64,000 nucleotides of DNA from Rhizophagus irregularis (GCF_026210795.1 NC_089443.1:4464001-4528000); one strand, 5' to 3'; positions 1-11,407 are shown, numbered from the stretch's first letter. Numbers and translations are program-made. The notes: a model not told the origin generated them from the sequence alone.

Positions 1-410
1 ATCCCTCAAATTTCATAAATCGGGCTCTATAAATAATGTTGATCTATGTTTATATATTCCATGTTTTTTTATTTTGCCGATCATTATCCGCATTTTCACG
101 GAGTGTTTCGGAAGTACTTGATTAACACATAATGACTTAATTTTTATTCATTTTGACTAATTAATATTGAACGGAAATTACGATTTTTTAAATGCATCAG
201 TTGTTCATTTTTTTTTTGGATAACAACGCCTAATTTCATATTAGATATGATTTCTTTTTTATATAATATATAAAACTTTAGAATCAAATGTGAGATCGAA
301 TCATAAATAATCATAATAACCCCTTATTTAAGAAAACAAACGTTAGGCATGAAATTTTAGATATAATATATTTTACAATAATCTGGGCGTCCGCGGCATT
401 ACAAATACTT

Positions 411-418
411 AAAAAAAA
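411..418 (-). terminator. Pol III T-run terminator of the tRNA
   Basis: Fourteen bases after the tRNA 3' end the minus strand has a run of eight T, a standard RNA polymerase III stop signal. Nothing else in the spacer suggests a longer transcript. Confidence 0.75.
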
Positions 419-432
419 TTTCAATTTAAATT

Positions 433-515
433 GCGAGTTGGGTGGATTGAACACCCGGCCTTCAGATTACGAATCTAACTTCAGTCTGACGCTCTCCCAA
501 CTGAGCTAAACTCGC
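433..515 (-). tRNA. tRNA-Phe(GAA) with an 11-base intron
   Basis: Read on the minus strand the 83 bases fold as a tRNA. The acceptor stem pairs GCGAGTT with AACTCGC, the A-box region is GCTCAGTTGGGAGAGC, and the B box is GGTGTTCAATCC. The anticodon stem pairs TCAGA with TCTGA, and the loop reads CTGAAG followed by A, giving anticodon GAA. An 11-base intron (TTAGATTCGTA) sits after position 37, the canonical place for nuclear tRNA introns. Mature length is 72 bases before CCA. It closely resembles yeast nuclear tRNA-Phe. The structure and anticodon are seen directly; removal of the intron is inferred. Confidence 0.97.
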
Positions 516-1345
516 GAATATCGAAGGAAGATGAATTTTTCTAAATCATGATATTAATTACGGATTACTTACAAAAAAAAAAATTTACGAAATTTGAAAT
601 TCACGATTTCTCTTCCTCATATCTTACAAATATAATTTCTCAAAAAATTAATTTTTCTTGAATAAATTGTAACCGAAACATTAATCCTATAATGAAATGT
701 AATTTTTAATTTTAATAATATAATTTTAAATTACTTTATCGATAATGATGATTTAGATGAAGACAAATTTATCGAATCGATGACGTAAATGAATATTCTT
801 TTACATCGTATTTAATAAAGGTAGTTCATGGTTTCTTTTTGATAATGCCAGGCGGCATTATGTAATTCCAGCCCCGAAGAGATGCGTAGTAAAATTATTG
901 CCGATCTCTAGTTACCCGTGTCCGCTCAAGAAATCTGAAGACGCATTTTTATACAAATAAATTGCAAAGATTTACTTATCGTTTCGACAAGCTTAATTTA
1001 TTTATTGGCGTAAGTCAATTTGCATATTTATTTTCTCAAAATTTAAATCGTCAAAATGTATGGATTTGCTTTTTAATATAAACACTTTAGAAAATCTAAA
1101 TTTAATACACTTGGATAATATTACATCTAAAATCTAACATAAATTGTCAATTTGAATTTAAAAAAAATTAACAATATTTAATAGTATACAAACAAAAGAC
1201 AATAATAGATTAAAACTAATATGTATTCCAATATTAATATCTGGAGGAGTATAACTTTGTTTAACGTCGTACCTAAAATTAATAAAATTTCATTAAAATA
1301 AAAATTAATAAAGTAATTTATTATTAGATAATATACTAATGAAAT
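516..1345. other. intergenic, no gene seen
   Basis: AT-rich spacer between the tRNA and the peptidase gene. It holds one GC-richer patch at about 842-950 with the palindromic motif ATAATGCC-AGG-CGGCATTAT, which recurs with small changes at about 10628-10646. No open frame of note and no RNA gene recognised. Confidence 0.6.
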
Positions 1346-2413
1346 TTACCCTAAAACTCCCAAGAATCGTCTCAAATTAGGACCTATCGGACCAGTTGTA
1401 TTAGTACTACCAGTTTTTTCCATCTTATCATCAAGAGTTTCTCCGCTAGTATAACTATATACCATCAAAAAATCACTAGTATTATTATAAGTTTGCATGT
1501 CTACATGACCAATACTTGAACCATTGTTAAAAAGGATACTAGTCTCTAATAAGAGGATATCATTTTGATTGGGAGATAATTGATTACTGGATTGTATATT
1601 AGATGTAAGTAGAAGACCCATTGTACCACGCGTATTATTAGCAATATTATACACATATTGAGCTATTGAAAATTGCGGCGATTTCGAAAACGAATTAATA
1701 AAATCTTGATCAGAATATGTTGTTAAGTTATACTGAAATTGATTTAATTCATCGGTCATAGATGAAAGAGATTTTCCGTTTTGCGTTAGTACTATAAATT
1801 TATCAAATATGTTTTCAACGAATAGAGGTTGTGAAGGTGAATCTCCAAAACCAGGTCTTAATGCTGTTTTTAAAGGATAATCATCCCATGAATTTGTAAA
1901 TCCTAATCCATGAATAAATTCATGAATTACAACGTACAACAAATCCACATATCCTACTGGCATAGGCAGTGGATCTCCTCTAAACCAATAATCCTTTTGT
2001 GAATTAATAATTAACTTAATATCATCACCTGGTTCATATTTTGAACGAATTTGTTTATACAGTGCTAATGGGAATGATCTCACTTTACCATCAGTATCAT
2101 TAAATTTAATTATTAATGGGGATGCGGATGCTATTATATTATGATTATTATTAACATCACAATTTCGTTCTTTACATAAATCTAAAAATCCTGCATCAAT
2201 TTTTATTGAAAGTTTGAAATTCAATGTGGCTGTTATATATTTTCCCGCTAAATTGATTACGTTTTTTACTTTATCACATTTTGTTTTATCGCTTGTACAT
2301 TGAAATTTAGTTATGATAAACCAGTTTGTTGGTGATGGATTTTGTGATAACGTCGTTCGTGTTAAACATAATAATGATAGAATGATGAAAAAAATTATTG
2401 TTAAAATCTTCAT
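1346..2413 (-). CDS. secreted HExxH zinc metallopeptidase-like protein
   Basis: Intronless 355-residue frame. Residues 1-23 form a signal peptide (charged start, hydrophobic core IIFFIILSLLCL, small residues before the cut), so export is expected. Residues 164-171 read HEFIHGLG: His164 and His168 would bind zinc and Glu165 would be the catalytic base of a zincin-type peptidase. A second conserved-looking block, GHVDMQTYNNTSDFLMVYS (302-320), resembles the His/Met-turn segment of such enzymes, with Met317 as the Met-turn candidate. Several NxT/S sites and paired cysteines (39, 46, 80, 85) fit a secreted glycoprotein. The ATG follows an A-rich leader on the minus strand. The peptidase class is inferred from motifs; substrate is unknown. 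It could be an inactive or non-proteolytic family member. Confidence 0.8.
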   Translation of the reverse strand: MKILTIIFFIILSLLCLTRTTLSQNPSPTNWFIITKFQCTSDKTKCDKVKNVINLAGKYITATLNFKLSIKIDAGFLDLCKERNCDVNNNHNIIASASPLIIKFNDTDGKVRSFPLALYKQIRSKYEPGDDIKLIINSQKDYWFRGDPLPMPVGYVDLLYVVIHEFIHGLGFTNSWDDYPLKTALRPGFGDSPSQPLFVENIFDKFIVLTQNGKSLSSMTDELNQFQYNLTTYSDQDFINSFSKSPQFSIAQYVYNIANNTRGTMGLLLTSNIQSSNQLSPNQNDILLLETSILFNNGSSIGHVDMQTYNNTSDFLMVYSYTSGETLDDKMEKTGSTNTTGPIGPNLRRFLGVLG

Positions 2414-3202
2414 TTTTCTTAAAAAAAATTAATTTTCAAAAAAAAAAAAATATTTTTTTCTTTATAATACGACCTTTTGAATGATTTTTCTTTTTTATAT
2501 AAAAAAAGATGATCCGTACGCATCATGCATGATGCAAAATCTAGGCTGACATACATAAAATATGATGATATAATTAATATATTGACAAATTATGAATTCA
2601 ATATCGAGTTAGAATTATAATTTTGGCCAATGTTAACAAAAGTTTATTATCAGTTCCAAGAACACTTCAAAAAAATTTCATAGAAAAAAATATATAAGAT
2701 ATTATTTTCCTTCGTTATATATGTTGATATGCCTAATGCTTGAAAAAAAGCAAATGTTCTTAACCAATTTGGATGTTGCGCCAAAAACATATTACCGTAA
2801 GTGTGATACAAGGACTACATTTGAAATTTCCTTTTGTAATTATTTAAATAAAAAACTTATGAAATCTAATTTCATTCTGCACTACAAAAAAAGAACTATA
2901 GTAGACAATAATTTATTTATTTCAGAAAATATAAATGAAACGTTCCGAAATTTGATTCTTTCTCGTTTTTTTCACATGGAATTTCAATACATGATGTTGG
3001 CACATATAAAATACATGTAGTGCTGCGCCAGTTTTGGAAGTTTCTCAAAGAATATTTAAAAAGTTCAATAGAAAAAAAAAATCGACTAATTTCACGTATA
3101 TGTAAAATGACTCAATGTAATTATAATAATAAATTTATGGAAAAAAAAATCAAACGATTATTTTCTATCTGGAAAAAAAACTGCGTCTGCAATTGTGACG
3201 TC
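2414..3202. other. intergenic; weak short frames only
   Basis: Contains two short adjoining plus-strand frames (2721-3020 and 3020-3205). They are Lys/Asn/Phe-rich, have no recognised domain and do not join without a frameshift. They may be remnants of an old coding exon or chance. A hAT-type MITE is inserted at the 3' end of this stretch. Confidence 0.4.
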
Positions 3203-3416
3203 TAGTGTTTTGATCCGGATAAAATCTTAAATATTTTAAATGAGATTATTGCCGAAAAAAGATTTTAAATCTCAGCTCTGAATAGACTATAATTTCGACC
3301 AGAATATTTAATATATTATGAATCAAAAAATTGGTAATTCTGATAGTTCCATCCTGAATTAACCGAAACGGATACCGGATAAAAACCGGATAAAACCGCT
3401 TCGGATCCAAACACTA
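3203..3416. mobile_element. hAT-type MITE, copy 1, with perfect 8-base TSD
   Basis: A 214-base element starts TAGTGTTTTGATCCGGATAA and ends with the inverted counterpart (GGATCCAAACACTA). It is flanked on both sides by the identical octamer GTGACGTC (3195-3202 and 3417-3424). TAGTG ends plus an 8-base target duplication are the hallmark of the hAT superfamily. There is no transposase inside, so it is a non-autonomous MITE. A second copy lies at 9604-9838. Confidence 0.9.
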
Positions 3417-3689
3417 GTGACGTCACTAGCCTTAAAGGGATGAAGTAATTAGTAATTAACGCCGTAATAATTGTTTTGGCTTTTTTTTTGTAAATTTTAT
3501 TTAAAATAAATTTTATTAAACATAAAAATCGAATATTTCACAGAAAAGAATCGTATAATTTAAATCCCGTGACCAAAATTCAAAATTATCAATATTAACC
3601 TTTTTTTCATCGTTATTAATAATAATCAAAGAGAATGATTTTCGTCAAATTTATAAATAATGATTAAAATTCTTCAGGAGGTATTCTTG

Positions 3690-4075
3690 ACATATATGAT
3701 ATTAAGATACCATTATGTGAATATTTTATAAAAGCCTCTAATTTCTCATTTTCGTTCAAAAAATTCCCTCCGCATAAAATTCTAACGCTTTCTAAATTCT
3801 GACAATTATTAAAGATTAATTTCAATTTATTATTTTTAATTCTAGTGAAAAGTTTTCATAAAAATTTGCTATTGCATAAATTTAATAATATTCCATTATC
3901 ACCTACTTTAATATAAGATTCTTTTAAATTGTTTCCATTAAAAATTTTATCAAATTAAATATTTTTAATACTTTGTAATTTTGGGAAAGAAATATCTCAA
4001 CTCAATAAAATAGTCATGATCATCATTAATAATAAATTTAAAGTTCTTATAAATTTTATAAATTTAGAGATAGGT
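3690..4075 (-). pseudogene. F-box/LRR gene relic (C-terminal LRR part)
   Basis: On the minus strand this stretch aligns with the C-terminal leucine-rich region of the intact F-box gene at 6376-7839. A segment reading NLESVRILCGGNFLNE matches YLESIKIWCGGEYLSE of that gene, followed by a KYSH motif in both. The relic is broken by several stops and frameshifts, and its F-box end is missing. It is seen as a decayed duplicate; no function is expected. Confidence 0.7.
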
Positions 4076-6375
4076 ATAAGATCACGCACTGGGATGCCGA
4101 ATCTAGAGATCTGCTCTTTTTCCACAAATTTAGGAATTTACAATGAATTCGCCAATTTTCAGCAAGGGACCTGCTGTTTTCAGTAGGTACCCACAGGTCC
4201 CATTAATATGGTGATTATTACACAAGCATATCAGCAAAAATATTTCCCTTTCAACAACATTTGAAATAGAAAATATAAATTTAGTAAATTTAGTAAATTT
4301 AAATAAATTACCAAATTCTTGGGAAATATCGATTGTAGGATAAAATTCAATTTATTACTTACAAAAAGTATTCTATTATGAATTTTAAGCAACAAGGAAA
4401 ATTTTATTTTAAACTCCTTTTTTTTTAAAAAAAAAAATACAATGTAATTATTGCTTCTACGTAAAAAAAAAGAAAATTTTGTGGACATTTAATAAATAAG
4501 AATTTAAAGTTGCAACATTTTTCGAAGTTTTAATTTTTAAAATATATCATCTACCCAAAAACTTAATTATGCTTCCCATGGAAGGATTGATCCTGTTAAA
4601 ATCTATGCTTAAAGAAAAAATCAGCAAATTCGCCTCGCCCAAGTTCCACACATTTCTTTAAAAAAAAAAAATTTTTTGAAAAGTTTTGATACTTCTCTTT
4701 GAAACTTATTGATCCAAGTAGTCATCGATACCTAAAAAAGTAACCAATCCTTCCATGTTCCATACAAAATATCTCCTCAAGTATAATTTAATTTTTTTAA
4801 ATAGGGTAAATTGATTTATACCCGAAGTATTTGAGTCAGTGCTATACGGTAGTTCTTTATGGATTTCATTTTCAATTTCGGTCACGTTATCCTAAAATAA
4901 AGTAAATGCAATCTTAAAAGATGGTTTATTTAAGTGTGCGAAAAGTAAAGGCGAAATTTGATAATTGCTACCATGCAATACTAAAGACTCCTTGCAATTT
5001 TATTTGAAAAATATTTTGCCGCTATAGCATTTGCACTCTACCAGTTCGGGTACAAGTCCTTGTATATCGTTCGCTTTCTTAATACGATTCAATAGCTTCT
5101 CTTTGATTTCAATTTTAATGCTCTTATTTGTTGAAAATATTTATCTGTAGGGCTCCGGAGACTTGAAAAAAAAAGAAGAAATGTCAGCACGTTCCTCTAA
5201 CGTAATTAAACATATTTCCCCCAATATATCTTCTAGGCTCGTCCAGAGTCTAGAGACTTACAAAAAAAGAAAGAAATCGAGCGTTACTAAAAAAAAAATA
5301 AATAAAAGAAAAATTTTATTTATAATGAAATAAAATATACCGGTTTACAAAAAATAAAATAATTTTTTTTTTAAAAAAAAAACTTAAAAGATTATCAATT
5401 GGAACGACCATATAAAAAATGCCAATTGTTTTTTAATATATTTATAAATTAAGACGGTTAATCTCAATAATTTTTCATAAAAAAAAAAATATTATTATAT
5501 TTTTTCATTTGGAAGACAAGTTAACAATCGCTCCACACCAAATGCGGTTAACTTATAAGCATGAACTCAAAATGCAATTAAGTTTGTGTTTGTGTGTTAC
5601 AAAAGTCATGTGTGGGTTACCTATTATGGATTAGTTACATTTAAGGTATTTGTATAAATAAATCGTATCGATAAATAAGATTTTTAAATTATGAATATAG
5701 GCTATTTGACAAGTGCAAATAGAATATATATTACATTCTTTTTTAGTTTATTTACTCCAAAATTTTGGATTTTATTCAACGTGAAGTTGATTTCATGATA
5801 ATATTATTCGATATAATGGAATAACAAAATTTGAGTCGGGTAATATTAATGTAAAATTTAATGATTATTTCTTTTATTCACTAAAAAATTATTAATTAAA
5901 ATGTCAAAAGAAATTAATAACTGGGCAACAAAATTATTTGTATTTGAAAGGAAACTTTAGATAATTCTTAGATAATTGGCTCGGCGACCCGTGATCTCAT
6001 CGGGTGTCGATCCACGAATAGTTTTACTGCGGAATCAGCAATTTTATAATGCGAAAACACCTTAATATTAATTGATGAATAGGTTAATAATTAATCGATA
6101 AAATTACTAGAATTATAAATCGAATTATTAGTATTAACTTTCATGACTATATTTAGTGCTTTAAAAACGCAATTACCAAGCTGAATTCCCCTCGCGCCAA
6201 GATTTCGTGTGAGCGAATCTTACCTCTAAACGGAATTATTACTTACCAACTTCTAAAACCTGTATAAAAAGTACCAAGTACCGTAAACTCATATACAACA
6301 GTAAATATGGTATATATATAACAATATTTTTATTATAAATAATTTAAATAATACAAATAATAAAAAATAAAACCT
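4076..6375. other. intergenic, no gene seen
   Basis: Low-complexity AT-rich DNA. A short hairpin-like patch near 4164-4200 pairs GGGACCTG with CAGGTCCC. Another hairpin-like patch (CGACCCG...CGGGTGTCG) lies near 5985-6015. The only frame of size (4231-4488, minus) is Phe/Lys/Leu-rich low complexity and is not supported as a gene. Confidence 0.5.
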
Positions 6376-7839
6376 TTAATTGTAATCATCATCTTCATAA
6401 TATGCGACTTTAAATTTATTAACAATACCTAATTTAATATATCTTTTAATAATTTCCATATTCTTCTCATCTGTATCCAAGCTAAAACTAAATGATTCAT
6501 CTTTAATAATAATCAAAGAGATTGATTTTGGTTTACGATGTATCCAATTTGTAAAAAAGGATTCTAATTCATCCGGTAACAATTCTGATTGGGTATAATA
6601 TTGATGATATAATATAATTTCACAAAGATTTTCATGTGAGTATTTCACAACTGATTCCAATGCCTCCTTTTCACTCAAATATTCACCTCCACACCATATT
6701 TTAATACTTTCCAAGTAAATGCAACTTTTTAATATCATTTGTAGCGTCTCAATTTCATCATTTTTAAATCCAGTGGAAAGTTTTCTAAGTTTTGGACAAA
6801 ATTTTGCTATGACTAAATTTAAAGAATTATCACTATAATTACCTTCACCATCACCTATATAAAATTCTCTTAAATTATTACCGTTATTTTTTAAGAAAGT
6901 TATTAATAATTCATAACTTACGAATATAAATGGAATTTTTAAAATTTGTAAATTTGGAAAAGTAACATATTGTAATCTTTCAAAATCTTCAAAATCATAA
7001 TAATCGAATGATAATTCAAGTTCTTGTAAATTTTTAAATTTAGCGACAAATAATAATGATACGTCATAATTTCCACTCAGATTAAGTTTAATTAAAGTAT
7101 CATAGTGTTTACTTGTTAATAAAGGAATTATATCATTCACTTTATTATCACCACGATATTGCGCTTGTTGTTTTAAACCCAAACATTTTAAATTCTTTTG
7201 AACTGAGATTAAATTTGATAATCCGTCAGAATTAACTTTCTCAAATGTTATATTTAGTGATTGTATATTATGACAAATTTGTGATAATTGATAAAAAAAT
7301 TCGGACGAAATATCTGAACTACAATTTAATTTTGAAAGATTTTTTAAACAATCGTTTGCTCCAGGATATGTAGTAAGAATTACTTTTGAAGTATTCTTAT
7401 AAAAATCTAATTCCATTAAAGAAGGAATTTGTGTCATAAATAATTTAAATATTTCTCGGGCCACTATAAATGTTTTGTCGTCAAGATCTCGTGGAATGAT
7501 ATATTTTTTACTTTTAAGAAGAAGTTGTTCAACCTTATTATAAATTCTATCAATTGAAAGAATTTTACAAAATGATGCGTAATTAAATGCGGGAAGCTTT
7601 GAATTCGAAGTTGAAACCATGATCCCGTTATTATATAAAATTTCTTTTGACTCATTTGGAAGACAAGCAATTAGAGTGTCATAATTTGAAGTACTATAAT
7701 CCCAAACATCTCTCCATAATAATTTAACAGAAATTTCGCACCATAAACGATTGACTAATAAACATGAATGTAAGGTGATCTGATCTTCTTCAAAATATTT
7801 AAAAATTTCACTTAGACAATCGGCGGGGAGTTTGGACAT
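6376..7839 (-). CDS. F-box/LRR protein, intact
   Basis: Intronless 487-residue frame. Residues 1-45 form an F-box of the type common in Glomeromycotina: LP-x-DCLSEIFKYF, then TLHSCLLVNRLWC and LLWRDVW. This is the segment that would dock on Skp1 in an SCF ubiquitin ligase. The rest is a leucine-rich-repeat array, for example around LSKLNCSSD, IQSLNITFE, LIKLNLSGN, LQELELSFD, LQILKIPF and LRKLSTGF, which would recognise a substrate. The C-terminus is acidic (EDDDYN). The start is the first ATG before the F-box and no upstream in-frame ATG is near. The substrate cannot be told. A decayed relative of the C-terminal part lies at 3690-4075. Confidence 0.92.
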   Translation of the reverse strand: MSKLPADCLSEIFKYFEEDQITLHSCLLVNRLWCEISVKLLWRDVWDYSTSNYDTLIACLPNESKEILYNNGIMVSTSNSKLPAFNYASFCKILSIDRIYNKVEQLLLKSKKYIIPRDLDDKTFIVAREIFKLFMTQIPSLMELDFYKNTSKVILTTYPGANDCLKNLSKLNCSSDISSEFFYQLSQICHNIQSLNITFEKVNSDGLSNLISVQKNLKCLGLKQQAQYRGDNKVNDIIPLLTSKHYDTLIKLNLSGNYDVSLLFVAKFKNLQELELSFDYYDFEDFERLQYVTFPNLQILKIPFIFVSYELLITFLKNNGNNLREFYIGDGEGNYSDNSLNLVIAKFCPKLRKLSTGFKNDEIETLQMILKSCIYLESIKIWCGGEYLSEKEALESVVKYSHENLCEIILYHQYYTQSELLPDELESFFTNWIHRKPKSISLIIIKDESFSFSLDTDEKNMEIIKRYIKLGIVNKFKVAYYEDDDYN

Positions 7840-8745
7840 TGTTAAATAAATTGTTTAAAAGAATTTTTTTAACGAATCTCTATGGTGCGTTTTGACTGTA
7901 CATTAGGTAAAACAAAAAAATGCACCAGTAAGAAAAAAAAAAATGTTTCATTTTTTTTTCAGAATTAAAGTTCATTTACAGCAATTGTGTTACAAACCCT
8001 AAAAATACTAATTTTACAAATCGAAATAATTATCCTATCAAAATATGAGTAAATATAAATTGTTTATATTAAAGTACTTGAATTAATTACATATTTAGCG
8101 TTAGTTACTCGATCACCTGAATGCTGATCCGTTATATAACAAGTTACGTAAAAATTGTTTTTCTATATCTGATTCATCATCATTACTTTTTTAAACTAGT
8201 ATAAAAAATATTTTTTTTTCTTTTTTTCTCTATAAAATATATGATTATAATACTATTCAGAATTTACATAAAAGGCTAATCACTTAAAATTTCATATTGA
8301 AAATATTACCTGGGTAACTTTCAGTTGTGACACTGCATAAATTTCAGCAGTTTTTGATAGATGACACATTTTTTATTTTATAAATAAAGGTTTTTAAATG
8401 AACTTTATTTCATTATGTACTGCGTAGCCCAAAAACTTAATCGGCTGAAATAAGTAATGTAACTCTATAAAAATCGAGTATTATACTATTAAGGAAACTC
8501 TAAATAATTCGATTGATAATCTCCTTTTTTTTTTCTCCTTTAAATAATTCCTAATCAAGCTCATTCATTTTTTTTTGTACGAACTAACAAATATATATTT
8601 TTTCATGTGATCAAAATGATCGATCAAACTATTTAAGTAGTACTTGGCGTTGGTGATACGATACTTTACTAACCGGCACTGTACATTTATCCGACAGACA
8701 TACATATTATTTCATTGTTTTTATAGGTGTAAAATGAGTTTGGTA
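7840..8745. other. intergenic, no gene seen
   Basis: AT-rich spacer upstream of the F-box gene at 6376-7839. No open frame, RNA gene or clear repeat recognised. Confidence 0.5.
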
Positions 8746-9036
8746 TGAAATCCCAAAACTTGAAATCCCGAAGGTACAAAGGTACATTATCCTGACACTC
8801 TAAATCCCGAAACGTCAAAATCCGACACTTCATAATTTCGAAATTCAAAATACCGAATTGAAAAATCTTGAAATTTATTACTGTAATAAAAGAAAGAAAA
8901 TTAGTATTATGAGGTATCGGGATTGGGATCAATTCGGATTTAGAATTTAGACAAGTTGGAATTTTGAAATTTCTGGATTTAGAGTGTCGGGATAACGATA
9001 ACGTACCTTCGGGATTTCGAGTTTCGGGATTTTGGA
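8746..9036. repeat. fold-back repeat with AATCCCGA-rich arms
   Basis: The left arm begins GAAATCCCAAAACTTGAAAT and runs on through a CCCGAAGGTAC block and GACACTCTAAATCC. The right arm is its reverse complement with some changes (TCGGGATTT..GTACCTTCGGGATTTCGAG). Arms are about 75-90 bases with a short AT-rich centre. The arms are made of a loose 10-12-base motif (AATCCCGAAAC). The same motif in degenerate form appears at 9300-9435, 10475-10550 and 39460-39560, so this is a dispersed repeat family. Confidence 0.75.
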
Positions 9037-9079
9037 CGGATCCCGTGTAAAGAACCCGTGTAAAGTATATGATGGGTTA

Positions 9080-9291
9080 GGTTCACTTCCCCGACAATCA
9101 TTTCACCGACAATCAAGTTTGGAAACTTAACCTTATCCTAAATCTAATTTAACCCTAATTTCCTTACCTAACCCTAAATCTAATCCTAAATTCCCTTATC
9201 GATGAGATGATCGTCGACGAAATATTTTTTCTGCGAATTGACCCTGTCGGTGAAATAATTGTCGGTGAAATGATTGTCAGTGAAATGAACC
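9080..9291. mobile_element. MITE with GGTTCA...TGAACC inverted ends
   Basis: The left end GGTTCACTTCCCCGACAATC and the reverse complement of the right end (GGTTCATTTCACTGACAATC) match. Both continue with ATTTCACCGACAAT, giving an inverted repeat of about 34 bases. The inside contains degenerate CCTAA-type repeats (about 9120-9195). No coding region. No clear target duplication could be fixed. Confidence 0.75.
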
Positions 9292-9299
9292 AGACCTTT

Positions 9300-9435
9300 T
9301 CCACTCCATCGGGATCTCCGAACATCCATAATCTCGATGACACTATATCCTGACAGTTCTAAATTCTGAAAAATCAAAATCTCGACGGTCACAGAATCCC
9401 AACGATTAAAAATCCTGTTGGTAAGATCCAAAATT
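9300..9435. repeat. degenerate AATCCCGA-type repeat patch
   Basis: A run of loosely spaced motifs such as ATCTCGATGACACT, ATCCTGACAG and AATCTCGACGG, related to the arms of the fold-back repeat at 8746-9036 but too decayed to fold well. It abuts the MITE at 9080-9291. Confidence 0.5.
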
Positions 9436-9603
9436 TAGAAGTCTGAGACGAAAATAAATTTTTTTTTTTTTTTTTAAACAGTAACGCGTTTACGAAAATA
9501 AATTTATAATTTCTTTAAATTGAAATAAGATATTTTTTTGTTTATATAATTATTAATATTATTAACACAAAATAGATTAACCATTCTTTTTGTGTTACCA
9601 CAA

Positions 9604-9838
9604 TAGTGCTTCGATCCGGATAAAAACCGTTATCCGGATAAAATAATTATTTTATCCGGATGAATAGTTATTAAAATAAAATTCGGGTTAAAACTGATTA
9701 TTTTTAAATTTCAGTAATATGACCACATTCGTAGCATTAAGAGCTTTCAAACAAGCTATGAATCATAGAGTTCTTTAAATTATCCGAAACTTACAATCCG
9801 GATAAAATCCGGATAAACCGGACTCGGATCGAACACTA
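9604..9838. mobile_element. hAT-type MITE, copy 2, with perfect 8-base TSD
   Basis: A 235-base element begins TAGTGCTTCGATCCGGATAA and ends CGGATCGAACACTA. It is flanked by the identical octamer TACCACAA at 9596-9603 and 9839-9846. Ends and internal ATCCGGATAAAA blocks match copy 1 at 3203-3416, while the middle differs. The ends and TSD place it in the hAT superfamily; it has no transposase. Confidence 0.92.
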
Positions 9839-9846
9839 TACCACAA

Positions 9847-11407
9847 GCTCACTTACCTCACTTTAAAAAAATCGATTTTCTGACTAGTATACTTTACAAA
9901 AAAAAAAAAAAAAGTATAATACAAAAATACATTAATTGGAATTGAAATTTTACAAATATTTTTGTGATAAACTGATAATTTAAATATTTTGTGATAATAA
10001 TTTTATTAGCGATACAAATGTAAAAAACTATTATTTAGTATTAATTGAAGGAAATTTCTAAAGGTTGAAAAGTGAAATTTTGACTAAGTGAAAATCGATA
10101 AACCGGATCTCGTGATCATGAACCAATAAAATTCAAGTAACGTGATACGGTAAATCTTAATTTTGGCCAGAATTATAAAAAACTTAATTCTGGCTAAAGT
10201 TATATATTATATCTTCAAATAAAAATATTAAATAATATTGAAGCCATGATATAAAAATAATTAATATGTACTTAATGTCTGAAATTTTATTGCGTATTTT
10301 TGCAGGATTTTTAATATCAGTTGTCAATTATGCGTACTACTCATATAAAAAGTCTCTGCTATATATATATATTTGGGTCCTGTTTTGATATTGCACCACA
10401 TTCCTGGTTAAGTAATCGATATGTCATCGCGTGGTCAATGAATAATTTTTCTGTCTCTAGTATAACAACAATTGGGATTTTGATCGGATTTTGGTACTGT
10501 CAGGATTTTAGTGTCGAGATTATTGACCGCCAAGATTATGGATGCAGGACTCTGTGATAAACCTATTTCAATTTATATCTTGGACAAATGTAAATGTAGG
10601 TAATCATAAGATTTTTCCTTTTTTTAGATAATGCCAGACGGCGTTATACAATAGTGGTTATAGTATATTTTGGGTCTTATGGAAATGTATAAAATATGCG
10701 TGCACGTTTTCATATTTGTTTTGTTCACTGCACTGTTGCTTGTGCGTAAAAATTTTATACATTTTTGAAAAATTTACATGCAAGCTTTTCAAATAATTTT
10801 CTCTATTTGCATTATGATCTCAAATTATTGGTACATAACATATAAAATCAATATAAATGTGCGGAATCACCTAATAGGTTATAGAAATGTTTTCATACGA
10901 TTTACGTTGTCAAGTTAATTACTTAATTTAATGTATGCGAAAATTCACTCCTTAATTTTATTACAAAGATTTATTTTATGAATAAAAATATTGTAGTAAT
11001 AACAATTAATACATAAAATGTTTTTGGTGATTAAAATTTCAACTATTTTATTTATGACTATAATTTGCCAAAGTAAAAGTTTCTATAGTAAATGGAAATA
11101 GCGTAAGGGAGTATAATCACATGATCATCAATAATACAGATCTTAAAGTTTCGTTAGACGAATATTGCATGGTCTTGAGCCTTTTATAATATTATCGTTC
11201 AGCCCAATAGAATCATGCAGATTTTCATAGACCGATATTTTTATTAGCCATAGCAATAACACATGATTGATATAAATAACAAATAATTGATATAATAAAG
11301 TAGAGTAAAAAAATGGCGTAAATGAATATTTGTAGGAAAAGTTTAAATAAAGCTTATAAAGTGGATTAAAAATGAAATTTATAGAAAGCTTATTATGAGA
11401 TAACACA
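9847..11407. other. intergenic with scattered repeat fragments
   Basis: Holds a TTTTGGCCAGAATT/AATTCTGGCTAAAGT inverted patch (about 10160-10200), an AATCCCGA-type patch (10475-10550) and the ATAATGCC-like palindromic motif (10628-10646). Short frames at 10321-10557 and 11143-11469 lie over repeat sequence and are not supported as genes. Confidence 0.5.

Noticed and set aside
2721-3205. Two adjoining short frames as a gene
   Set aside because: No recognised domain, a frame break between them, no splice signals that join them, and low-complexity Lys/Asn content.
5030-5065. Possible tRNA B box (CAGTTCGGGTACAAGTCC)
   Set aside because: No A box, acceptor stem or anticodon arm can be formed around it.
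9120-9195. Telomere-like CCTAA repeats
   Set aside because: Spacing is irregular, the words vary (CCTTAT, CCTAAT, CCCTAA), and the stretch lies inside a MITE.
10321-10557. 78-codon frame
   Set aside because: It starts at TTG and runs through an AATCCCGA-type repeat.
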